Source: an uncultured Odoribacter sp. (GTDB taxonomy: Bacteria > Bacteroidota > Bacteroidia > Bacteroidales > Marinifilaceae). Taken from it: a stretch of DNA of 64,000 nucleotides. Both the position numbers and the translations under genes were made by a program. Below the pieces are notes generated by a model. That model was not told the DNA's origin and made no database searches. It saw only the letters and a list, made by a program, of their open reading frames with translations. Position 1 is the first letter of the stretch; each line of letters opens with the position of its first letter. This document shows, piece by piece, positions 18,135-27,065 of this stretch. The stretch covers positions 124,001 to 188,000 of the forward strand of contig CAJTPD010000003.1 in the NCBI GenBank assembly GCA_910578105.1. Direction: 5' to 3'.

Positions 18135-19118
18135 TTAAAAACTAACACCTATAGAAAACGTAAACGTTTTGTCCAACGCATCGTAATCTTCGGTTGCCAA
18201 CCGCCAGGAAGCATCAGCAAACAGATGCCAGTATTTCACACCCAATCCCAAACTGACATAATCTCCTCCGGCACTCTTTTCTATATCATTCCAACGATAA
18301 CCGGCCCTGAAAAAACCAATACCGTAAAGCCCGTATTCCAGACCAACACCACCACTATAAGTCCGGCTGTCCGATGGAGTAACCCTCCACACAACGTTCG
18401 CCGCACCTGTCAGCGAATGATGTTCTGCCAAAAACAATTCTAAAGAAGCCCCCAGAGACAATCGGGCAGGAAGTGCATATTTCGAATCGGCATACTTGAT
18501 ACGTGAACCCAAATCCTGCAAAGTCAATCCGGCTGCAAACAAAGATTTGTTATTCAGTAAATTCACTTCCCTGCGGTAATAAGTACCCAGGTCAAAGGCA
18601 ACAGCGTTTGCCGGCTCTGCTCCCTGAACTGAGCCCAGGTCCGAACGGATATAACGTACCGTAGCACCTGCCGAAAAACCTTTGAATAAAGTTCTGGCAT
18701 ATCCGGCTTCCAGTGTATATTCATAAGGATTGACTTTCCCGTTACTCACCCCGTTTTCGTCCGTCAGTTCAAATTCTCCATTAGCAAAATGCCGGAATCC
18801 GGCTACTATCGCATCCTTATCGGACAAACACCAGAATCCCCCAATCCGGTGAAAACGGCTTCCGGAAAGATAATCTTTCATCCAGGGAGTAAAACTATAA
18901 GCTATTTCCGTTTGAGATTCAGATGCCGCTGCCTTAGCAACATTCCAATAGACAGACCAGGCATCAGGCGAAAGTGCAGTCCCGGCATCCCCCAAAGCTG
19001 TAGCCCGGGCATCCGGTGCCACTTCCAGAAAAGCCACACTCTGGCCTTGTGAGTTCCCGGCTCCGAACAGCATTCCGAATAGGGGAACGAATATCATTTT
19101 CCAGTTCATCATATACAT
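18135..19118 (-). CDS. PorV/PorQ-family outer-membrane beta-barrel protein
   Basis: A 327-residue protein with a signal peptide (about 1-26, ending SQGQ). The PorV/PorQ hallmark follows: FLEVAPDARATALGDAGTAL, then PDAWSVYWNVAKAA (compare 'P.a.s.y.NPA' in the family). The rest alternates aromatic and polar residues as in a FadL/PorV-like barrel, ending with a C-terminal Phe (TFSIGVSF). PorV shuttles T9SS cargo to the attachment complex; PorQ-like paralogues are less understood. It lies 2 bp after the protease gene whose product has a T9SS sorting domain, which suggests a dedicated partner. Which of PorV, PorQ or a new paralogue it is cannot be settled by eye. Confidence 0.8.
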   Translation of the reverse strand: MYMMNWKMIFVPLFGMLFGAGNSQGQSVAFLEVAPDARATALGDAGTALSPDAWSVYWNVAKAAASESQTEIAYSFTPWMKDYLSGSRFHRIGGFWCLSDKDAIVAGFRHFANGEFELTDENGVSNGKVNPYEYTLEAGYARTLFKGFSAGATVRYIRSDLGSVQGAEPANAVAFDLGTYYRREVNLLNNKSLFAAGLTLQDLGSRIKYADSKYALPARLSLGASLELFLAEHHSLTGAANVVWRVTPSDSRTYSGGVGLEYGLYGIGFFRAGYRWNDIEKSAGGDYVSLGLGVKYWHLFADASWRLATEDYDALDKTFTFSIGVSF

Positions 19119-19120
19119 AT

Positions 19121-21922
19121 TTAAATCTTAATAATACTTTTCTTCCACGAACCGTGGGGTCCCTCCACTTGCAAAATATACGTTCCGGCCTGCATGGTAC
19201 GCATATCCAGGGTGTAACCCGCATCACCGATAACCACTTTCTCTAATTTCATCAGCCTGCCGGACGTATTGTAAACTTTCAGACTCACTTCACCACGCAA
19301 TGCAGGCGGCAAAGAAATATTCAAAGCGTTTTTCACCGGATTGGGGTAAACAGTCAAAGCATTTTCCGCAGAAACATCTTCTCCTGCAATCACTTCCACC
19401 ACGAAACGCTGGCTTACAGATAGACCTGCTTCATTCTTTGCCCGGACCATCACTTCGGTACGTCCGGAGATTTTCGGTTCTATTGTCAGATTGTCCCCAC
19501 TGCGCTGAACGTTTGCTACCGCCTTGGAACTATTTTCAACCTCATACATCAACGCACGTCCCTTAACATCCGCAAAATAATCCGTTAATTTTACGGTAGT
19601 CCGTTTTCCATTGTTAACCAATTGTAAATCCGGCAAAGTCTGTATCAGGCGTGGTGCAATTTCTTTATACAACACTTCTATCTGCATATCAGACAAAACC
19701 GATTTTCCATATTGATCACTCACTTCTACCCGTAAATCATACTTTCCGGCAGCAGTATAACCAGGATTAAGCCGGAAATTCAAAACAGAATCCCCGGTGT
19801 TCTCCACCTTAATCCAGTCCGGTGCAGGTGTAAGAACACAAACCACCCGTTGCTTTTCGGGTTCCTCTACCCTGAAGCGGACAACTCGCTCCGCACCTTC
19901 ATTTAATATAACAATACCCTTCCAATCCGGGAACAATACCGGCGGTAAATTTTCATTTATAGTAGCACTCACCTGAGGTGCAGCATCACTTACCCCCCCC
20001 CAACGGTCATATGCATTGACAGTAAAATAATACGTCTGTCCCAAAGTCAGTCCCTTGATTGTATCGCGCATTATTGTTCCCGCCTTTACATAGCGGACGT
20101 TAACACTTTTGGTTTCCACTACTGCATCCGGACTTTCGGACTGTAAAGGGGAAGTACTCCAACTCAGTACATATTTACTCATCGGCCCGTCGGATGCTGC
20201 CTTTACCTTCCATTCCACAATGGCCCAGTCATCATAAGCATCCACCAAAACCAAGTGAGAAGTGTCAGGAGCAAGCGCAGAAGGCGGTGTCAAAGCCAGA
20301 CCGACATCAATATACCCCACTCCCATCATGCCTTTGAATTTCTGATTATAGACATCAAGACTATGAGTAGAGTTAATCAAACGTTCCCACAATTCATCCG
20401 GGGTATACCCTTCTCCCTGAAATTTGGATAAAACCAAAGCAGCACAGCCTGAAACATGAGGACAAGCCATAGAAGTACCCTGCAACCAGGCATACTGACC
20501 ATTAATGCTAGTACTCAATACGGTATAATTATCTCCATAACTCTGTTCTCCTCCCGGAGCAGTAATATCAATCCAATCTCCAAAATTAGAATACGAAGAC
20601 TTTTTAAAATTATGACTCATAGCCGCCACAGTCAATACTTTGGAATAAGCCGCAGGCCATTCTTTGACATCACTGTTATTATTAGCTGCCGCAAAAATCA
20701 CCAGTCCTCCGTTCATCGGTCCGTTTTGCTGTTTCGAATTCACATCGGTTCCCGCATATTTGATAAAATAATCAATAGCCGAACGCATGGCCGAATTCAG
20801 AAAAACCGACTCTTCATAAGCACCGTTTGTCCAGGAATTGGATGAAATCACAGCCCCCATGTCTGCAGCATAAACATACATATTGGGGTCTGCATAAGCC
20901 TTACTTTCCCCTGTAGCAGCATCATTATGAAAAATCTGGCAACTCATCAAGCGGACTCCGTCTCCTTTACCGGAACCTCCGGCAATTCCGGCAATACCTA
21001 CGCCATTACCATTCTCTGCTGAAATTGTTCCGGCACAGTGTGTACCATGCACATACGGAGTAATGGCTCCGTTTCCCCGGATAGAATCCACTCCCGGTCC
21101 GGGAACATTTTTAGCAGTCACAAAATTCCAACCGTAAATATCATTTACATAGCCATTATTGTCGTTATCCACGCCCTCTTGTCCGTTTAACTCGGCTTCA
21201 TTCACCCACATATTGGCTGCCAAATCAGGGTGGTCATACTGAATTCCCCCGTCCATCACTGCTACAATTACATCAGGCGAACCGGTCTCTGTTTTCCAGG
21301 CTTCGAATACCCCGATATCCGCTCCTTCAAGTGCCCCGGACAATCCGTTCACAGATTCTCCGGCATTGTGATAATGCCACATCTCCGGCAAACGCGGGTC
21401 ATTAAACGGCATTTCTTCTGTTTCTCCGGCTCTTGTTGCTTTCCGTTGCACCATAGAACGCAAAGGTTCCAACGGTTCAGGGACCACCTGATAATCACAC
21501 AGACGCGCTTCCCGAATCTCCTCGACATATTCTACTTCCGGCACAGCACCAAAAGTCTGTACAGCACTACGGGTAGATATTTTTTCATCAAAATAAACAT
21601 CATACCATAAATCCAAACCCGCTTCTTTATGACGTTCTTCAAATTTTCCGGCAGGAGGAAACACTCTTTCCATCCGATAAACACTCAAATCCACATTGGC
21701 AAGATCCAAAGCCGTAATACCTGAAGATATGCCGCTACGGGTTTTTACTACATTCAGTTTTTGCGGAACACCGGCTTTCAGTTTTACCCGCACATGACCT
21801 TTCAAGGCAGGGGTCTCCGTTACCACTCCTCCTTGTTCCGGACCAGACTGCGGAATTACTTCCTCTTCCTGCCGGCAAGCAAAAAGAGAAAATACTATAA
21901 ATATAAAATATATCCTTTTCAT
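19121..21922 (-). CDS. S8 (subtilisin-like) serine protease with lipobox and T9SS C-terminal sorting domain
   Basis: A 933-residue exported protease. The N-terminus has a lipobox-like FAC (Cys16) and an acidic follow-up, then a propeptide-like region (about 40-135). The S8 domain has its triad at Asp224 (AVMDGG), His292 (HGTHCAG) and Ser484 (GTSMACPHVSG), with an Asn-rich oxyanion segment (AAANNNSD). An FnIII-like domain (about 545-655) and two further beta domains follow. The final 80 residues are a type A T9SS sorting domain (VYPNPVKNALNI, VYNTSGRLMK, MQAGTYILQV). A G9 run encodes Trp641-Gly-Gly-Val644, between the protease and the sorting domain. Its neighbour is a PorV-like barrel. The protease call is firm; the true maturation route, lipidated or T9SS-exported, is open. 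Confidence 0.9.
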   Translation of the reverse strand: MKRIYFIFIVFSLFACRQEEEVIPQSGPEQGGVVTETPALKGHVRVKLKAGVPQKLNVVKTRSGISSGITALDLANVDLSVYRMERVFPPAGKFEERHKEAGLDLWYDVYFDEKISTRSAVQTFGAVPEVEYVEEIREARLCDYQVVPEPLEPLRSMVQRKATRAGETEEMPFNDPRLPEMWHYHNAGESVNGLSGALEGADIGVFEAWKTETGSPDVIVAVMDGGIQYDHPDLAANMWVNEAELNGQEGVDNDNNGYVNDIYGWNFVTAKNVPGPGVDSIRGNGAITPYVHGTHCAGTISAENGNGVGIAGIAGGSGKGDGVRLMSCQIFHNDAATGESKAYADPNMYVYAADMGAVISSNSWTNGAYEESVFLNSAMRSAIDYFIKYAGTDVNSKQQNGPMNGGLVIFAAANNNSDVKEWPAAYSKVLTVAAMSHNFKKSSYSNFGDWIDITAPGGEQSYGDNYTVLSTSINGQYAWLQGTSMACPHVSGCAALVLSKFQGEGYTPDELWERLINSTHSLDVYNQKFKGMMGVGYIDVGLALTPPSALAPDTSHLVLVDAYDDWAIVEWKVKAASDGPMSKYVLSWSTSPLQSESPDAVVETKSVNVRYVKAGTIMRDTIKGLTLGQTYYFTVNAYDRWGGVSDAAPQVSATINENLPPVLFPDWKGIVILNEGAERVVRFRVEEPEKQRVVCVLTPAPDWIKVENTGDSVLNFRLNPGYTAAGKYDLRVEVSDQYGKSVLSDMQIEVLYKEIAPRLIQTLPDLQLVNNGKRTTVKLTDYFADVKGRALMYEVENSSKAVANVQRSGDNLTIEPKISGRTEVMVRAKNEAGLSVSQRFVVEVIAGEDVSAENALTVYPNPVKNALNISLPPALRGEVSLKVYNTSGRLMKLEKVVIGDAGYTLDMRTMQAGTYILQVEGPHGSWKKSIIKI
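19993..20001 (-). repeat. Homopolymer G9 in the coding strand of the S8 protease
   Basis: Nine C on the plus strand inside the codons for residues 641-644. A one-base change would leave the catalytic domain intact but remove everything after the FnIII-like part, including the T9SS sorting domain. Confidence 0.85.
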
Positions 21923-21940
21923 AAAGTCATTTTATTAGTA

Positions 21941-23575
21941 TCAATCCTCAACCTTTATCAACTCAACATTCTGGATAAAGAATAAAATTATAAAATGGTC
22001 TGTATTAACACCATCATATCCGTATCCTCCAACTTTAGGCTTATCTTTTTCCCAAATAATTTTCTTATAATCCTTACTATGAGTTGTGGGTATTTTTCGT
22101 TCAACCTTACCCGCATCCTTGTCTGCATAACCTAATTTTAATACACCCTCTCGACCGTTTAAATTTAAGGCAGGAGTAATAGCTTCTCCAAACCCTATGC
22201 TTATCTCACCGGTAGTTGCATCATAATACATCGGAATATCTATCGATACTCCCCATCCTCCCTGTACATAAGAATCTGCATGCAGAATCCATTTTTTCAT
22301 ATAATTGGCATCCTCTTCCTCCGGAGTATTACCACCATGTATTTGCACAGTATAGGAAGCAGGAACATTGTCTGCTAATGTAGATGTCATTATCCAGGTA
22401 CCCATAATATCTTCATACAACTGCCCAAGTTCAAAATCATCGTTCATAATCTTTACCTCGGCCAAAGTATCCGAACTGGCCAATACAGCACCTTCCACGG
22501 CAGCAAATCCGATAAACAGGTTTTTATCGAGGTCATAAATCTGATTGTCGATAAAATCAATTCTAACACTATCTATCAAACTTCCAACCGGGAAAACCAG
22601 TTCTTTCTGTTCAAAAGTAAAATCTGTGCCTTCCACAGCCGTTCCTCCCCGGACGTCTAAAGTCACTTTCACCGGTACCCGGGAGTTCCCCTTCACCCGG
22701 ACAGGAAGCCATACCGGACCTTCACTTTCTGCACCTGACAGACTCGTTTTATCAAAACAAACGAATACCGGCTCCTCGTCATCCAGAATGGTTACTTTCA
22801 TATTCCCGAACACTTCCGACAATACTGAATTTTGATTCCCATAAATTTCAATCTCAAAATAACGGTCTTCATTCTGCTCCATATTATCAATAATAGTCAC
22901 AGGAATAATCACCGAAGTATCACCGGCAGAGATGGTGTACGTCTGTGTCGTATCCAACACATAATGTTCTCCATAGACTGCCGTGCTTTTTTCAGACAAA
23001 ATCCGCAACTTAAAAGAAATAGCCTCGTTCCACACCCGGTCACTTTGTACCTTTATGTCAAGCTTTTGCATTTCTTCACTGACAGATTCCATAGTATTGG
23101 CAAATCCAAAAACAGGAAGTCCCTCATTACTCATTATAATCACCCGGCATACTTCCGGAGTCGCAAGTTTTGCTCCTTTTACCCCAACCATCTCGAAATC
23201 AAAAATCCGGTCCGGTCTGTATTCCGGATAATCCGTAATCTCCACTTCAAAATATCCGCTGCTTTTTCCTGCCGGAATAACAATCTCCCGGGAAACAAAA
23301 GAATAATCCACCCCTTCCTTGGCTCCGTTTTCCGATTTAACAAAACCGGTAACAGTCACCGGCTGTATTGCAGCAACCGACAACACAACAGGAATCCGGA
23401 AAGGCGTCACATTTTCCAGCGTTTTAAACTCTTTACTGCCCAGAGATACTGCCGGCAAGCTATCAGTCTTCACCTTATCGTCATCATCACAGCCCCACGT
23501 CATTCCCAGAAAGAAGCAGCATATCAAAAATCCGATAAACTTATTCATATATATTGCTGTTTTCATGATATACAT
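21941..23575 (-). CDS. Calx-beta repeat surface lipoprotein
   Basis: A 544-residue lipoprotein (WGC, Cys29, then DDDD). The ATG at 23575 overlaps the upstream stop by one base (TAATG), which argues for this start. A later ATG at 23548 gives a shorter, more typical signal peptide and is the alternative. Three Calx-beta-like repeats span about 35-385, with turns such as 'YPEYRPDRIFDFEM', 'MEQNEDRYFEIEI' and 'IYDLDKNLFIGF'. A C-terminal domain of about 150 residues (YEDIMGTWIMTSTL) resembles the ending of the Calx-beta protein at 14259-16178, so the two may be paralogues. A surface adhesion or ligand-binding role is inferred from the architecture only. Confidence 0.8.
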   Translation of the reverse strand: MYIMKTAIYMNKFIGFLICCFFLGMTWGCDDDDKVKTDSLPAVSLGSKEFKTLENVTPFRIPVVLSVAAIQPVTVTGFVKSENGAKEGVDYSFVSREIVIPAGKSSGYFEVEITDYPEYRPDRIFDFEMVGVKGAKLATPEVCRVIIMSNEGLPVFGFANTMESVSEEMQKLDIKVQSDRVWNEAISFKLRILSEKSTAVYGEHYVLDTTQTYTISAGDTSVIIPVTIIDNMEQNEDRYFEIEIYGNQNSVLSEVFGNMKVTILDDEEPVFVCFDKTSLSGAESEGPVWLPVRVKGNSRVPVKVTLDVRGGTAVEGTDFTFEQKELVFPVGSLIDSVRIDFIDNQIYDLDKNLFIGFAAVEGAVLASSDTLAEVKIMNDDFELGQLYEDIMGTWIMTSTLADNVPASYTVQIHGGNTPEEEDANYMKKWILHADSYVQGGWGVSIDIPMYYDATTGEISIGFGEAITPALNLNGREGVLKLGYADKDAGKVERKIPTTHSKDYKKIIWEKDKPKVGGYGYDGVNTDHFIILFFIQNVELIKVED

Positions 23576-25506
23576 TAATTGAGAGATTCCCGGTAAATCA
23601 ATAATCCTTCATAAGGAACCGCTACACCACCCTCCGTGACCAATATCACCGTGTTACCGGAAATCACAGCATCCATAGCACCGGTAGGAAAAAGATATTC
23701 TTTATATGAATTGATTCCGGTTAGTTCTTTACTGCTCCATGCTGTTCCTCCGTCATGTGATACTGCCATTGTCAGTCCCTTGCCGAACAGACTCATTTCC
23801 GGCTGATAGAGATACAGTCTTTTCATTAATTTTGCCATATCCGGATTATCTGCAAGAGAACTACCTGAAAATAAACTTGTCTTCTCTGCATCCACCGGAG
23901 TAAAGTGATAAATCGTCCCGGCAGCCGAAACGACAGTAGCCCCTCCGGTCTGATATCCGGCAGTCCCGGTAGGGATAGTTGCATCTACTGGCTCCGACCA
24001 GGTTGCTCCACCATCTTCGCTAATCGCTATTTTCCGGGAAGAAGCAACAGATGAATGGCTGATATACATCACCACCTTACCGTTTATTTCAGCAATGCTG
24101 GCAGCATTGTTGCGTAATCCGGAAACCACTTCACTCAGATTCCAGGTTACACCATTATCATTCGAATACAAAGCTGCCACTGTGCCCCGGTTTCCCACGC
24201 GGCATTGCAGAGGCAAAATCAGTTTCCCGTCTGAAGTCTTGATTCCGTGTCCCGAAAGAGTGGAAATCAAATATTCTCCCCGTACGAAAGACACAGCAGT
24301 TCCCTCTGACCAGGTGACTCCGCCATCGCCGGATTCCAGATACTCAATCCGGTAATCCCCATCCTGCTTACCATTCACGTCCACAGTATAGAACAGATAA
24401 AGTTTGTCTCCCGCATTTACCACTTCAGGACGCAGGTATACGCCCCCATCACCGCCTTTCAGCACTGTCCATTCACTCCAGGTTTGCCCGTTATCAGAAG
24501 AACGTTTCAAAATAATATCCGTAGCATTCGAACGGACAGTATTCAATTTTGCAGTCTGTGCCATTACCTCATGCCGCCCTTCTGCAAACAACAAAGTAGT
24601 TCCGTCAACCACAGCCAAAGCCGGAGCCTGAATATTCACATAGCCATTCTCCCGTTGTACAGCCACTGGTTCCGCCATAACATAATCCCCTTCAATACTC
24701 AAATCATAAAAACGCACAGCTCCTTTCCACGGATAGAACATCAAAGGAAACACATGTTCCGGCATTGTCTCTGCCGTCGTTGCCCACACCACTTTATCTC
24801 CGATTCTCACCCAAATAAAATTATTGACACAACTGATTTCCAGGTCAAAGGGCTCACTTGGCGACATATAATCCGTCATTTCTAAATAATTCGCCGTACC
24901 GTCAAGATTCCATATAATAGACGCATCCCTGTACAAATACAATACAGAAAGATTTCCGGAAATCCAGTCAAATCCCAGGTTAGTTTGCTGAGCCCATTCC
25001 GAACCTTCAAAAATAAAACGACTGAACGCATTGCACCCAAACACTTCCATGGCCACCCGGGCTTTCATTTTCCATTGTTTCCCGGCTCCATTCTCCACAT
25101 ATAAACGTGAAAAGAGGGCATTATAAATATAACTCAACTGATTCCCGCCATAATTATCCGCATTGTCTGCGTCTTTGATTTTATGCTGACGGCATCCGAA
25201 ATATACCTCTCCATTACGGTCTGTTCCCTGCCCCCAGGACAAAGCATCCGGATCGGCAGACATGGCAACAGCAAAATCCGTAAATCCCAGAACCGACATT
25301 TTCGTAAAATCGGGAACCCCGTCTTTTATCAGCCAAACCGCATTCGAACCGTCAAAAGGATCCGGCACCTTGTAATCGTTAGAATGGTCGACCACTTCTG
25401 CCGTTCCCGGCATATCAAAATGCTGTTGTTTATAGCAGCTTGTCAGCAGCACCCCAAATGCCGCCAGCAGGGCTGTCATAAGTTTTAACCTATTTCCCAT
25501 ATTCAT
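23575..25506 (-). CDS. BNR/Asp-box sialidase-like lipoprotein lacking the RIP arginine
   Basis: A 643-residue lipoprotein (TSC, Cys24). Residues 60-275 look like a lectin-type beta sandwich. Residues 290-640 form a sialidase-type propeller with five Asp boxes at about 336, 392, 448, 496 and 583 (SSDNGQTW, SGDGGVTW, SNDNGVTW, SEDGGATW, SHDGGTAW). The segment QAPALAVVDGTTLLFAEGR aligns with the GH33 'RIPAL....GtlLAFAEGR' start, but the catalytic-triad Arg of RIP is Gln293. I also do not see the usual C-terminal nucleophile Tyr context. So it may bind rather than cleave sialic acid, or act on another glycan. It follows the SusD gene in the operon by 12 bp. Confidence 0.8.
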   Translation of the reverse strand: MNMGNRLKLMTALLAAFGVLLTSCYKQQHFDMPGTAEVVDHSNDYKVPDPFDGSNAVWLIKDGVPDFTKMSVLGFTDFAVAMSADPDALSWGQGTDRNGEVYFGCRQHKIKDADNADNYGGNQLSYIYNALFSRLYVENGAGKQWKMKARVAMEVFGCNAFSRFIFEGSEWAQQTNLGFDWISGNLSVLYLYRDASIIWNLDGTANYLEMTDYMSPSEPFDLEISCVNNFIWVRIGDKVVWATTAETMPEHVFPLMFYPWKGAVRFYDLSIEGDYVMAEPVAVQRENGYVNIQAPALAVVDGTTLLFAEGRHEVMAQTAKLNTVRSNATDIILKRSSDNGQTWSEWTVLKGGDGGVYLRPEVVNAGDKLYLFYTVDVNGKQDGDYRIEYLESGDGGVTWSEGTAVSFVRGEYLISTLSGHGIKTSDGKLILPLQCRVGNRGTVAALYSNDNGVTWNLSEVVSGLRNNAASIAEINGKVVMYISHSSVASSRKIAISEDGGATWSEPVDATIPTGTAGYQTGGATVVSAAGTIYHFTPVDAEKTSLFSGSSLADNPDMAKLMKRLYLYQPEMSLFGKGLTMAVSHDGGTAWSSKELTGINSYKEYLFPTGAMDAVISGNTVILVTEGGVAVPYEGLLIYRESLN

Positions 25507-25518
25507 ACTTCTTAAATA

Positions 25519-27054
25519 TTATTTCCAACGTTCGGGTTCAATCGGCAAATACCAACTGCTCTCATTTAACAAACGGTTATACACTTCATTTCTCCGGCTC
25601 TCATCATCGTATTTTGCCGAAACAGTACGGGCAATAATTCCCGTTTCCCCAAGCACAGTCTCACGCAACAACAAATCATACCATCTTTTGCCTTCAAAAG
25701 CATCTTCTCTGGCCTTTTCTTTAAACAACAGCTCGCGCAAATTCTGTTTCTCCATCGGAATATCCGCTTTATTATATTTCTGCATTCCTCTGGCAACTCT
25801 TACCTTATTGAGCATTTCAAAAGCTCCTCCGGTATTACCGCGTTCATTTTCGGCGATTCCTTTAATCAGATAGGCATCGGCATGTTTCAGCGCATACCAA
25901 TTGGCAATGCTTTTATAAGGTTCACGCATAGCTTTCCCTTCCTCGTCCAGACCGATATACTTCCAAATTACTTCCTGGCGGTTAACCCGTTTATAACTGG
26001 TTTTTAAACGGGTATCCTGAGAATCGTCAAATAACTTGTCACACACAGTCATTTTAGGCTTCACCAGGTATTTTCCTCCGTCCGCTTCTACCGGCGAAGT
26101 AAATTCCTGCATCCGGTTGGTCCGGAATCCTCCTTCAAAAACATATTTAAATCCGAAAGAATTGTAAAGAATAGACGAAGCAGCATCAGTGGTCGTGTAT
26201 TGTGACCCCCAGGTTGATGAAGCTCCCAATTTACCTTTCAAAACCACATATTCCCCAAAAGCAGCAGCTTCCTCATACAACCCACACCACAAAGCAACCT
26301 CAGCCGATAAAGTATAGGCAGCCGTCCGGTTGGCCCGAATCAGTTCCCAATCGGTATCCACATTAAAGCCCATATTATACGATTTTCCCGTCAACAACTC
26401 CCGCGCCTTGGCCAAATCATCCATAATGGCTTTCCATATCTCCTGCTTTCCTGCCGGCTGAAGTATTGTAGCACGAAGTTCTTCGTCAGACAAGGTTATC
26501 GTGCTTACCTTTACTTCTTCACCCGCATCATTGACATAAGTCACCTCATCTGCAATCTCTTTCAGCACCAAAGGAACTTCCCCAAAGGTACGTACCAACT
26601 GGAAATAACACCAAGCCCGCAGGAAATAAACTTCTCCGTAAAATGGTTTCATATTAGTCACTGTCACTTTGTCTCCATTGGGTTGCATCCGCGGCAGATT
26701 TTCCAACTGATGATTACATCTGGCTATCGCCTTGTACAAAAAACCATAATCAGTATAAGGATTGATAACCGATACTGTATTATTCAGAAATTCACTGATA
26801 TAAGTATCTTTTGTATTTCCTTCTACAACCAGGTCTGCCCGGGCAGAACCCCAAAGAAAAAACTTATGTGCTTCCGGGGCTAAGGAAGCATACATTCCTT
26901 CTGCCACAGAATTCAATTCACTGTTATTACTGTAAAAATCATCAGGTGAAGCTCCGTTTTCCGGCTCAACGTCAAAAAAATCACCGCAAGCCGACAACAA
27001 AACACAACCTGCAATAACCGGCAATTTCCATTTGATATATCTCATTATCCTCAT
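25519..27054 (-). CDS. SusD/RagB-family surface nutrient-binding lipoprotein
   Basis: A 511-residue SusD homologue with lipobox LSAC (Cys23) and acidic residues after it. It shows the N-terminal SusD pattern (NNSELNSVAEGMYASLAPEAHKFF), the TPR-like helical core (PFYGEVYFLRAWCYFQLVRTFGEVPLVL) and the C-terminal hallmark (NLRELLFKEKAREDAFEGKRWYDLL). SusD proteins act as lids over SusC barrels and hold the glycan or peptide substrate. It is transcribed 11 bp after its partner SusC (27066-29876). The ligand is not identifiable from sequence. Confidence 0.93.
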   Translation of the reverse strand: MRIMRYIKWKLPVIAGCVLLSACGDFFDVEPENGASPDDFYSNNSELNSVAEGMYASLAPEAHKFFLWGSARADLVVEGNTKDTYISEFLNNTVSVINPYTDYGFLYKAIARCNHQLENLPRMQPNGDKVTVTNMKPFYGEVYFLRAWCYFQLVRTFGEVPLVLKEIADEVTYVNDAGEEVKVSTITLSDEELRATILQPAGKQEIWKAIMDDLAKARELLTGKSYNMGFNVDTDWELIRANRTAAYTLSAEVALWCGLYEEAAAFGEYVVLKGKLGASSTWGSQYTTTDAASSILYNSFGFKYVFEGGFRTNRMQEFTSPVEADGGKYLVKPKMTVCDKLFDDSQDTRLKTSYKRVNRQEVIWKYIGLDEEGKAMREPYKSIANWYALKHADAYLIKGIAENERGNTGGAFEMLNKVRVARGMQKYNKADIPMEKQNLRELLFKEKAREDAFEGKRWYDLLLRETVLGETGIIARTVSAKYDDESRRNEVYNRLLNESSWYLPIEPERWK

Positions 27055-27065
27055 ATTTCAACAGA

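Noticed and set aside
22832..23578. 248-residue plus-strand ORF
   Set aside because: It lies exactly opposite a Calx-beta lipoprotein gene with a signal peptide and recognisable repeats. Its translation is low-complexity, rich in His, Arg and Ile, as expected of a shadow frame.
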